From NCBI GenBank assembly GCA_947169755.1, contig CAMVQX010000090.1, positions 1 through 6,251 of the forward strand: 6,251 bases of DNA, written 5' to 3'. A program made the position numbers and the translations under genes. Under the pieces are notes generated by a model that did not search any database, was not told the origin of the DNA, and was given only the letters and a program-made list of their open reading frames with translations. Every line of letters starts with the position of its first letter. Position 1 is the stretch's first letter. This document shows positions 1 through 5,511 of the stretch, piece by piece. This DNA comes from an uncultured bacterium (GTDB lineage Bacteria; Cyanobacteriota; Vampirovibrionia; Gastranaerophilales; Gastranaerophilaceae).

Positions 1-3
1 TTT

Positions 4-348
4 TTATACCTTAAATTTATCGTCAATTCTTCCGCGGTTTTTCTCAACGTTTTTCCAACATTCCATAAGATTAGGGAGACTGTTTTGTTTGCCCAACCAT
101 CTCAAAACAAGTCTTTCGTCAGGACCTAAACCTCCGTTTATTTTTTCTCCGGTTTTTAAATCATATTCTGCTGATGACATAGCAAGAGTGATAATTACGT
201 GTGCGTTTCTGTTTGATGCAATATTCATTGATAATTTTAAATTATTATATCTCTCCGGTCTGAAATTTCCCTTGTTGTGAGCATCTGATTGTATTTCTAT
301 AAGGTACGCTTTTAATTCATCTGATAATTCTTTCAATGTTTTTGACAT
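4..348 (-). CDS. Small hypothetical protein, paralogue of the preceding gene (last visible operon gene)
   Basis: I do not recognise this 114-residue protein. It has no signal peptide or membrane segment and is probably cytosolic. It aligns without a gap over residues 1-104 to the 147-residue product of the gene just upstream. About 35 of 104 positions are identical by eye, including YLI (15-17), SD (21-22), RYNNLK (33-38), H50, SSA (58-60), Y62, G72, G75, DE (77-78), VL (81-82), W84 and W98. The pair is therefore an old tandem duplication. This copy ends about 10 residues after the shared part and lacks the charged tail of its neighbour. The ATG is 2 nt past the neighbour's TAA. A GAGGA site about 12 nt upstream lies inside the neighbour's 3' end, so translation is probably coupled. 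Its stop is at the window edge, so whether the operon continues is not visible. Confidence 0.85.
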   Translation of the reverse strand: MSKTLKELSDELKAYLIEIQSDAHNKGNFRPERYNNLKLSMNIASNRNAHVIITLAMSSAEYDLKTGEKINGGLGPDERLVLRWLGKQNSLPNLMECWKNVEKNRGRIDDKFKV

Positions 349-350
349 AA

Positions 351-794
351 TTATTTCTTATCCTCATAATTTTCTTGTCTTTTTTTTACTCCAAAACCTG
401 TAACCGAATCTGCAGCTTCGGATATTTCGTCTTTTGGGATGTGTCTTTCTTCATTTGCGGCTTCATCCTTCAAAATTTCTGCTGATTTTGTAATGTAAGC
501 CCACTGTCTTTTTAGTTCTCCATATATATTAGGACGCATTGCCCACATTAGTACAAATTTTTCATCTTGCCCCATACTGCCTGCAATTTTAGCTAAAGGT
601 TCCAAAGTATAGCAGGCTGATGAAATATTAACAGAAACCCCAAAATGTGGTATGGGAATTTTATTCGGCTCCATATAAACTTTCAAATTGTTATATCTAT
701 GCCTGATTTTGCCCGCCGTATTGTAAGAGTCCGAATGAACATCAATTAAATAATCTCTTAAGCTGTTTTCAAATACTTTTATAGATTCTGCCAT
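351..794 (-). CDS. Small hypothetical protein, longer member of a tandem paralogue pair
   Basis: This 147-residue soluble protein belongs to no family I can name. Residues 1-104 form the module shared with the downstream gene. It has predicted helix at about 5-22, a RYNNLK motif at 33-38, a hydrophobic beta-like stretch with SSA at 58-60, a G-x-D-E turn at 75-78 and conserved W84 and W98. Residues 105-147 are a lysine- and glutamate-rich, probably disordered or helical tail missing from the paralogue. The conserved charged and aromatic positions suggest a fold kept under selection. The start is supported by GGAGA at 799-803, 4 nt before the ATG. It lies 12 nt after the DUF711 stop and 2 nt before the next gene, so it belongs to the operon. 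Any link to the stator or to DUF711 is inferred only from position. Confidence 0.87.
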   Translation of the reverse strand: MAESIKVFENSLRDYLIDVHSDSYNTAGKIRHRYNNLKVYMEPNKIPIPHFGVSVNISSACYTLEPLAKIAGSMGQDEKFVLMWAMRPNIYGELKRQWAYITKSAEILKDEAANEERHIPKDEISEAADSVTGFGVKKRQENYEDKK

Positions 795-806
795 AAAATC
801 TCCGCT

Positions 807-2168
807 TTAATTATTTAAACTGTGAATTGGCGCGGGTATACGCCCACCGCGTTTTACAAACCCTGTTGATGAAAGATTATTGATACTTATTATCGGAGCT
901 TCGCCCAACAATCCTCCGTAAAAGACTTTGTCTCCTACATTTTTGCCTGCAACCGGAATGACTCTGACTGCTGTTGTTTTTTTATTTATCATACCGATTG
1001 CCATTTCATCCGCAATAATTCCCGCAATTGTGTCGCTTGGTGTATCACCGGGAATTGCAATCATATCAAGCCCTACAGAACAAACAGATGTCATTGCTTC
1101 AAGTTTATCAAATGTTAAATGACCTTTTGCTGCGGCTTCAATCATCCCCGCATCTTCAGATACCGGAATGAATGCACCTGACAATCCTCCAACATGTGAA
1201 CTTGCCATAATGCCGCCTTTTTTAACTGCATCATTCAACATAGCAAGTGCTGCGGTTGTCCCGTGTGCACCGGCATCCTCCAAACCCATTGCCTGAAAAA
1301 TACCGGCAACGCTGTCCCCTAGTGTAGGTGTTGGAGCAAGTGATAAGTCTACTACTCCAAACGGAATATCAAGTTTTTTTGCTAGTTTGCGGCCTACAAG
1401 TTCTCCTGTAGTGGTTATTTTGTACGCAATTTTTTTTATTTTGTTTGCAAGCGTACTTAAATCCGCATTTTTATCTAAATTTTCTATTGCGGCTCTGACA
1501 ACGCCCGGCCCTGATACACCTACATTGAGTGCGCATTCAGGTTCGCCAATTCCGCAAAAAGCTCCAGCCATAAAAGGATTATCGCCCGGAGAATTACAAA
1601 ATACCACAAGTTTTGCGGCACCTATACCATCTTGTTCTTTTGTTAATTCTGCGGCTTTTTTTACTGTTTCAGCCATTTTTAGGACAGCATCCATATTGAT
1701 ACCGGATTTAGATGTTGCAACATTCACGGATGAACATACCCTTTCGGTTTGTCTGAGTGCTTCGGGGATACTTTCAATTAAAAGCTCATCCCCTTTTGTA
1801 AAGCCTTTTTCAACCAGTGCGGAAAACCCTCCGATAAAATTTACGCCGACATCTTTTGCAGCTTGATCAAGAGTTTTGGCAATTTTTACATAATCCGGAT
1901 TTTCGCAAGCTTCACCAATTAGTGAAATCGGTGTAACTGCAATACGTTTATTAACAATAGGTATTGAATAATCATTTTCAAATTCATTTGCGTATTCAAC
2001 TAAATTTTTTGCATATTTTGTGATTTTTTTATATATTTTGTCGCATACCACATTGACATCTCTGTCAATACAATCTCGTAAGCTCAGCGATAAAGTAACT
2101 GTCCTTATGTCAAGATTGTAAAGGCGAATCATATCAATGGTTTCTAAAATTAAATCTTCATTTATCAT
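807..2168 (-). CDS. DUF711 / UPF0210 family protein (PFL-like fold, function unknown)
   Basis: This 453-residue, full-length protein has the hallmark blocks of the UPF0210 (DUF711) family. They include DIRTVTLSLSLRDC (20-33), IPIVNKRIAVTP (69-80), GVNFIGGFSALVEKG (108-122), RVCSSVNV (143-150), DNPFMAGAF (196-204), NVGVSGPGV (215-223), DLSLAPTPTLGDS (274-286), HGTTAALAMLNDAVKKGG (302-319), GGLSGAFIPVSEDAGM (327-342) and an SVGLDMIAIPGDTP block near 367-380. As I recall, solved structures place the family in the pyruvate-formate-lyase-like fold class. I see no glycyl-radical RVxGY motif, so radical chemistry is not supported. The biochemical role is unknown and the protein should be cytosolic. 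In many bacteria the gene follows a small ACT-domain (UPF0237) gene. Here it follows an OmpA-domain stator gene instead. Its ATG overlaps that gene's TGA (ATGA), with GGGAG at 2176-2180, 7 nt upstream. Confidence 0.95.
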   Translation of the reverse strand: MINEDLILETIDMIRLYNLDIRTVTLSLSLRDCIDRDVNVVCDKIYKKITKYAKNLVEYANEFENDYSIPIVNKRIAVTPISLIGEACENPDYVKIAKTLDQAAKDVGVNFIGGFSALVEKGFTKGDELLIESIPEALRQTERVCSSVNVATSKSGINMDAVLKMAETVKKAAELTKEQDGIGAAKLVVFCNSPGDNPFMAGAFCGIGEPECALNVGVSGPGVVRAAIENLDKNADLSTLANKIKKIAYKITTTGELVGRKLAKKLDIPFGVVDLSLAPTPTLGDSVAGIFQAMGLEDAGAHGTTAALAMLNDAVKKGGIMASSHVGGLSGAFIPVSEDAGMIEAAAKGHLTFDKLEAMTSVCSVGLDMIAIPGDTPSDTIAGIIADEMAIGMINKKTTAVRVIPVAGKNVGDKVFYGGLLGEAPIISINNLSSTGFVKRGGRIPAPIHSLNN

Positions 2169-2860
2169 CTGCCTACTCCCATAAATATGACATCAGATAA
2201 ATTGAGTTTTTTGATTTTTAAACGCATTTCAACTCTTCTGCTTTTGTTAAAGTCTTCTTTACCATTGACTAAAATTGGTTCTGAAAAACTTTTTCCTTCA
2301 ACAATAAGTATTTTTTTAAATTTATCGCTGTATTGTTTATTATAATTAGTTTTGAACATATAATCAGCAATGGCATTGGCTCTTTGAAGACTTAGAGTCA
2401 TATTGCGCATATATTGTTCATCTTTATTCTTTATTCCTGCAAAGAATTGGCTGTCAGTGTGTCCTTGAACTACTACGTTTTCTATCTCATCAATAATTTC
2501 TTTTTTTGAAAATACAGTGTCTATGTAAATAGGTGTAAATCTGTTTAAATAATCTCGGCCTTTGGCTGATAAATTATAACTTCCGACTTCAAATAATTCC
2601 AAATCTGAAATTTTTATATCACCTGTCATAGAATCAACTTCAGCATTAATATTTGCTTCTTTTAATTTTTCTATGAGTTCTTTACTCATTTCCATCTGAC
2701 GTTGTTTTTGAGTTAAGTTTTGCTGGGTAAATCCGCTCATTGCAAGCACAAAAAGAGTCATGAAAATAATTGCCAAACCGAGTAAAAGGTCAGACATTGT
2801 TGTCCAAAATATGTTATTATCGCTTTCTTCAACAGGCTTGTTTTTATATTTTATTCCCAT
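2165..2860 (-). CDS. ZorB/MotB-like stator subunit with OmpA peptidoglycan-binding domain
   Basis: From the ATG at 2860 the protein has 231 residues. A short basic cytoplasmic N-terminus leads to one membrane helix at about 18-41. It carries WTTMSDLLLGLAIIFM, whose Asp24 matches the ion-binding aspartate of MotB and ZorB. A polar linker at about 45-80, rich in Q, K and E, is probably helical. The OmpA-like domain follows: GHTD at 133-136, LSLQRA at 156-161 and SRRVEM at 207-212, the usual peptidoglycan-contact blocks. The subunit should pair with the product of the upstream gene to form an ion-driven channel anchored to the cell wall. An in-frame TTG at 2872 would add four residues, but the ATG has GAGGA 5 nt upstream and is preferred. 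The SDLLxGLxxIF pattern looks closer to ZorB than to flagellar MotB. No flagellar gene is in view. The last codons overlap the DUF711 start. Confidence 0.9.
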   Translation of the reverse strand: MGIKYKNKPVEESDNNIFWTTMSDLLLGLAIIFMTLFVLAMSGFTQQNLTQKQRQMEMSKELIEKLKEANINAEVDSMTGDIKISDLELFEVGSYNLSAKGRDYLNRFTPIYIDTVFSKKEIIDEIENVVVQGHTDSQFFAGIKNKDEQYMRNMTLSLQRANAIADYMFKTNYNKQYSDKFKKILIVEGKSFSEPILVNGKEDFNKSRRVEMRLKIKKLNLSDVIFMGVGR

Positions 2861-2865
2861 TGCTA

Positions 2866-2870
2866 TCCTC
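2866..2870 (-). promoter_or_regulatory. Ribosome binding site that decides the stator B start
   Basis: GAGGA on the minus strand lies 5 nt before the ATG at 2860. Its first two bases are shared with the TGA stop of the upstream channel-subunit gene. The in-frame TTG at 2872 overlaps this site and has no comparable site of its own, so the ATG is the likely start. Sharing of stop and ribosome site suggests re-initiation after the upstream gene, which would help fix the subunit ratio. Confidence 0.75.
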
Positions 2871-3774
2871 AAAACAAATCATCAACATCATCAACTTTAT
2901 TTCTTTTTGCAATTTCTTTCATATTCTTGTTCATTTGATTCAATCCGAAAATTACGTTTTCAAGATACGGAACCAAATTGCTCGCAATACCTGATTCTAA
3001 AGAAATTTTAAAATGCTCAGGCATTGATGTAATCAAATTAGATACTGAATTATTTTGTATTTTTGTTTCTTTTAATAATTCAAGCAGGAATTTTTCAGAT
3101 GTAATATTGTCAAAAAGTTTGCTCATTACATCTTCGCATTTTGCCGCAGGAGATTTGCAAAGTATTTGATAGGCAATTCTTTCAAACAAAAGGAAGATTA
3201 ATGACGAACCTACCGCGATGACTGATACCAGAGCCGCTGTCTGCATTGATGACATCAAGCCGGTTACTGATGACAAAGTTTTTTCCTGAGATGAAAAGTC
3301 AATTCTGCCGAATGCAATTGCAATGTTCATAAATGTAAACAAAGGTCCGAAACCTGTCAAAATAGTTGGTATTGTTTGAATAAATTTGTGGTTATATTTT
3401 GATGTAACAAGAGTTTCTTCATTGAAAAAGTACAAAGGATCAACTGTTGTTTGAATATTTTGGACTGTTGTTGAAACTTCTTTGTAAGTCAGGTTGTTAT
3501 TTTTACCTTTTAGGGCAACTGATTCAGAAAATACCAGAGTGTTTTTGAATTCCAGCCATGATGCGGAAACGTACGGGTTCATAGACAACCACTCGTCAAG
3601 CTCTTTGAACCTGAAACTTAAATCTGTTTTCTTAAAATTACAAATAAAATTGTAAAATATTTTTAGATTCTGATTTACAAAAATGTAATTTTTAACGCAA
3701 TAAATCAATGAAAAAGTAAATGTGATTATTACTATTAAAATAGGAATATCCGTAAAAATTTTTAATAAAGTCAT
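2869..3774 (-). CDS. ZorA/MotA-TolQ-ExbB-like channel subunit
   Basis: This 301-residue inner-membrane protein has three likely membrane helices, at about 10-33, 132-155 and 179-200. Between the first two is a cytosolic segment of about 100 residues. The core block NHKFIQTIPTILTGFGPLFT (128-147) followed by FMNIAIAFGRID resembles the ZorA/ExbB pattern of a short loop, then LTGxGxLGTFxGL. Here the first Gly of GTF is Phe146 and Thr147 is kept. The third helix block, LMSSMQTAALVSVIAVGSSL (173-192), matches the family's small-residue helix. In this superfamily five such subunits surround two B subunits and form an H+ or Na+ channel. The C-terminal part (about 207-301) is mostly helical and ends in an acidic DDVDDLF. 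It is much shorter than the long cytosolic tail of Zorya ZorA proteins. AGGAG at 3780-3784 lies 5 nt before the ATG. It is the first operon gene. Confidence 0.85.
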   Translation of the reverse strand: MTLLKIFTDIPILIVIITFTFSLIYCVKNYIFVNQNLKIFYNFICNFKKTDLSFRFKELDEWLSMNPYVSASWLEFKNTLVFSESVALKGKNNNLTYKEVSTTVQNIQTTVDPLYFFNEETLVTSKYNHKFIQTIPTILTGFGPLFTFMNIAIAFGRIDFSSQEKTLSSVTGLMSSMQTAALVSVIAVGSSLIFLLFERIAYQILCKSPAAKCEDVMSKLFDNITSEKFLLELLKETKIQNNSVSNLITSMPEHFKISLESGIASNLVPYLENVIFGLNQMNKNMKEIAKRNKVDDVDDLF

Positions 3775-3791
3775 ATTCTCTCCTCATATCA

Positions 3792-3820
3792 ATTCTATCA
3801 TATTATTGCACGTTGGGCAA
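3792..3820 (-). promoter_or_regulatory. Predicted promoter of the five-gene stator operon
   Basis: On the minus strand, TTGCCC (3820-3815) is followed after 17 nt by TAGAAT (3797-3792). TG one base before the -10 (3800-3799) makes it an extended -10. Transcription would begin near 3785, right at the GAGGAGA ribosome site, giving a leader of only about 11 nt. The element is inside the region used by the opposite hemW promoter. Found by eye; moderate confidence. Confidence 0.5.
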
Positions 3821-3821
3821 T
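3805..3821. repeat. Short dyad over both -35 elements (possible operator)
   Basis: ATTGC (3805-3809) and GCAAT (3817-3821) form a perfect 5-bp inverted repeat with 7 nt between. Each arm contains the TTGC of one of the two divergent -35 boxes, so part of the symmetry may simply reflect two opposed promoters. A dimeric regulator bound here would block both directions. No regulator gene is visible nearby. Confidence 0.3.
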
Positions 3822-3834
3822 GTTTTGTTATACA
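3806..3834 (+). promoter_or_regulatory. Predicted hemW promoter (extended -10, near-leaderless)
   Basis: TTGCAC (3806-3811), a 17-nt spacer and TATACA (3829-3834) fit a sigma-70-type promoter. TG at 3826-3827 provides an extended -10. A shifted reading of the -10 as TACAAT (3831-3836) is also possible. Either places the start of transcription at about 3841-3843, at the hemW ATG at 3843. No Shine-Dalgarno sequence is present before that ATG, which agrees with a leaderless mRNA. Confidence 0.55.
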
Positions 3835-3842
3835 ATATTTGT

Positions 3843-4919
3843 ATGATTAATAATGCATATATTCACATACCGTTTTGTAAGTCAAGGTGTAAATATTGTT
3901 CGTTTGTATCTTATACAAAACTTGAGCTGAAAAATCAGTACCTAAATGCGTTGATAAGTGAAATTAAAAACTTTTATAAAAATGAACTTTTAAATACGTT
4001 ATATTTTGGCGGAGGAACTCCGTCAAACTTAGCCTTTGAAGAATTTAAACAATTAACAGATTTATTTAAAACTGATGCAGATACTGAAATAACTGCAGAA
4101 TTAAATCCGGAAAGTATAACTTTAGATTATTTACAGAATTTAAAATCAGTTGGAATAAATCGTTTGAGTTTTGGCTGTCAGACTTTTGATGATGGAATTT
4201 TAAAGTATATTGGCAGGCGTCATAGTGCAAAAGATGTTGAAAATTCCATAAAAAACGCAAAACTTGTTGATTTCAAGAATATAAGTTTAGATTTTATTTA
4301 CGGTTTGCCTAATCAAACTATAAAGATGTTTGAGGATGATTTGTATCGGGCTTTAGACCTTGATGTTCAGCATATTTCTTTATACGGGCTTAAGATAGAT
4401 GAAAATTGCTATTTCGCAAAGTATCCGCCTGAAAATCTGCCGGATGAAGATGCGCAGGCTGATATGTATCTTAAAGCAATAGAAGTGCTTAAAAAGAACG
4501 GATTTGAACACTATGAAATAAGTAATTTTTCAAAAAAAGGATTTAATTCCCGCCATAATTTAAATTATTGGGATAACAATTCATATTATGGGTTTGGCTG
4601 CGGTGCGCATGGATATGTGAATGGTGAAAGATATTTCAATTCAACAGACCTAGAAAAATATATAAACGATAATAAAAGAACTTCCCATAAATTATCAATG
4701 CAAGAGCAACTTGAAGAAGAAATTTTTTTGGGTTTGCGAAAAGGTGCAGGTATTGATATAGAGAATATAAATAAAAAATTCGGTATAGATTTCTGCTCAA
4801 AGTATGCTTATATTTTGGAAAAATATAGCGATTATCTGTCAAAAACTCCAAAAGGATTTAAGTTTACTGATGAGGGGATACTTTTAAGTAATGTTATTTT
4901 ATCCGAATTTTTACAATAA
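3843..4919 (+). CDS. hemW: HemW-like radical SAM haem chaperone (formerly called oxygen-independent coproporphyrinogen oxidase-like)
   Basis: The 358-residue protein begins with AYIHIPFCKSRCKYCSF. This gives the CxxxCxxC 4Fe-4S motif at Cys12, Cys16 and Cys19, which binds S-adenosylmethionine. The residue two after the last Cys is Phe, not the extra Cys of HemN, which marks the HemW branch. Other family blocks are GGGTPS (56-61), ELNPES (86-91), RLSFGCQTF (107-115), DFIYGLP (150-156), HYEISNF (223-229), RHNLNYW (237-243) and GFGCGAHG (250-257). A C-terminal HemN_C winged-helix region follows. Length fits the family, usually about 370-380. HemW proteins bind haem and are thought to deliver it to target proteins; they lack coproporphyrinogen oxidase activity. 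An in-frame TTG at 3813 would add 10 residues inside the promoter and is rejected. Position 20 is Ser where Asp is common. The gene is transcribed alone and divergently from the stator operon. Confidence 0.93.
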   Translation: MINNAYIHIPFCKSRCKYCSFVSYTKLELKNQYLNALISEIKNFYKNELLNTLYFGGGTPSNLAFEEFKQLTDLFKTDADTEITAELNPESITLDYLQNLKSVGINRLSFGCQTFDDGILKYIGRRHSAKDVENSIKNAKLVDFKNISLDFIYGLPNQTIKMFEDDLYRALDLDVQHISLYGLKIDENCYFAKYPPENLPDEDAQADMYLKAIEVLKKNGFEHYEISNFSKKGFNSRHNLNYWDNNSYYGFGCGAHGYVNGERYFNSTDLEKYINDNKRTSHKLSMQEQLEEEIFLGLRKGAGIDIENINKKFGIDFCSKYAYILEKYSDYLSKTPKGFKFTDEGILLSNVILSEFLQ

Positions 4920-4944
4920 AAAAGCTGTCTGATGACAGCTTTTT
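4919..4944. terminator. Bidirectional intrinsic terminator between convergent genes
   Basis: AAAAAGCTGTC (4919-4929), a TGAT loop (4930-4933) and GACAGCTTTTT (4934-4944) form a perfect 11-bp stem with a GC-containing core. The arm ends in T5 on the plus strand and, by symmetry, T5 on the minus strand. It can therefore end both hemW transcription and the opposite membrane-protein gene. The 5' arm starts on the last base of the hemW TAA. Confidence 0.9.
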
Positions 4945-4961
4945 CTATATTGTCATTATGG

Positions 4962-5351
4962 TTATTTACTTTCAGAACTTGATGCAGCCTTTTCGCCTTT
5001 GCCGAACCAGCCTGCGACTTTGTCATAGCATTTTTCTGCAGCTTCACCGACTTTTACACCGAAGTTTTGTGCTTGAGCTTTCGTCTTGGCCATAAAGCCT
5101 TCTGTCGGTACTTCTACAGCTTTAAGATTACCTTTTTTAACTGCAACACCCAATCCGATAAATGCAGCTAATGCAACAAGTGCTGTCCCGATTAAAACTT
5201 TCAAACCTGTATGAGATTTTTTCTTTTCACCTTCCATCTCAAATGAATCAGGCTTCATCTCCGGAGTGGCCGGCATTGTCGTAAATTGGCCAGGAGAGTT
5301 AATCAAATCTTGATTATTTCCAAATGATACATTATTTATTGCACTAATCAT
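4962..5351 (-). CDS. Small single-pass membrane protein of unknown function
   Basis: From the ATG at 5351 the protein has 129 residues. The N-terminal segment (1-45) is polar and unstructured-looking, starting MISAINNVSFGNNQ and rich in P, T, M and E. A KKK patch (43-45) precedes one strongly hydrophobic helix at about 50-71 rich in A, L, G and V, with KK after it. The C-terminal region (about 75-129) is lysine- and alanine-rich with an amphipathic helix near 90-120 and a serine/glutamate end. There is no cleavable signal peptide. I do not recognise a Pfam family. From memory, similar N-V-S-F-G starts occur in small proteins of Gastranaerophilales-type genomes, but I cannot verify this here. 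An upstream in-frame ATG at 5375 would add eight residues; the ATG at 5351 has a far better ribosome site. It is monocistronic and convergent with hemW. Confidence 0.8.
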   Translation of the reverse strand: MISAINNVSFGNNQDLINSPGQFTTMPATPEMKPDSFEMEGEKKKSHTGLKVLIGTALVALAAFIGLGVAVKKGNLKAVEVPTEGFMAKTKAQAQNFGVKVGEAAEKCYDKVAGWFGKGEKAASSSESK

Positions 5352-5357
5352 GGGAGA

Positions 5358-5362
5358 CCTCC
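5358..5362 (-). promoter_or_regulatory. Strong ribosome binding site of the small membrane protein gene
   Basis: GGAGG on the minus strand, within TGGAGGTC, is 6 nt before the ATG at 5351. The alternative ATG at 5375 has no purine-rich site before it. This decides the start. Confidence 0.8.
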
Positions 5363-5437
5363 ATTTATAACACACTAAATATATAAAACGACTTACAGAA
5401 TTATTTTGACTAAATATTGTTTCTTTTTCAAGAATTG

Positions 5438-5474
5438 TTACAAAACTTTACAAATATTTTGGAATAATTTACAA
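5438..5474 (+). repeat. Three TTACAA direct repeats with helical phasing
   Basis: TTACAA occurs at 5438-5443, 5448-5453 and 5469-5474, start-to-start distances of 10 and 21 nt. All three would face the same side of the DNA. The second overlaps the predicted -35 and the third the predicted -10 of the downstream gene. The region is very AT-rich, so chance is a real alternative. Confidence 0.3.
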
Positions 5475-5475
5475 T
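5447..5475 (+). promoter_or_regulatory. Predicted promoter of the DUF1822-like gene
   Basis: TTTACA (5447-5452) and TACAAT (5470-5475) are separated by 17 nt, and each has one mismatch to the sigma-70 consensus. Transcription would start near 5482, leaving a leader of about 30 nt that contains the AGGGGGA ribosome site at 5499-5505. The 5352-5511 region between divergent genes holds no other clear feature; I could not settle a promoter for the minus-strand gene. Confidence 0.55.
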
Positions 5476-5511
5476 TAAATGTAATCATATATGTTTGTAG
5501 GGGGAAAATAA

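Noticed and set aside
1387..1866. Plus-strand 159-codon open frame
   Set aside because: It lies wholly antisense to the conserved DUF711 gene, with no ribosome site and a low-complexity product; it is a shadow frame.
2861..2872. TTG start adding four residues to the stator B protein
   Set aside because: The downstream ATG at 2860 has GAGGA at ideal spacing; the TTG overlaps that site and has none of its own.
2760..3011. Plus-strand open frames across the stator gene junction
   Set aside because: They are antisense to well-supported coding sequence and give no recognisable protein.
2165..3774. Canonical Zorya anti-phage system
   Set aside because: Only ZorA/ZorB-like subunits are seen. No ZorC, ZorD (helicase/nuclease) or ZorE-like gene is in the window, and the A subunit lacks the long tail.
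3813..3842. TTG start adding ten residues to HemW
   Set aside because: It would lie inside the promoter, and HemW proteins normally start a few residues before the YIHIPFC motif.
3843..4919. HemN (true oxygen-independent coproporphyrinogen oxidase)
   Set aside because: The fourth Cys after the CxxxCxxC motif is absent (Phe instead), and the length and other motifs fit HemW.
5364..5372. TG-T-TATAAA extended -10 for the small membrane protein gene
   Set aside because: Transcription would start at about 5357, inside or past the GGAGG ribosome site, which would remove it from the mRNA.
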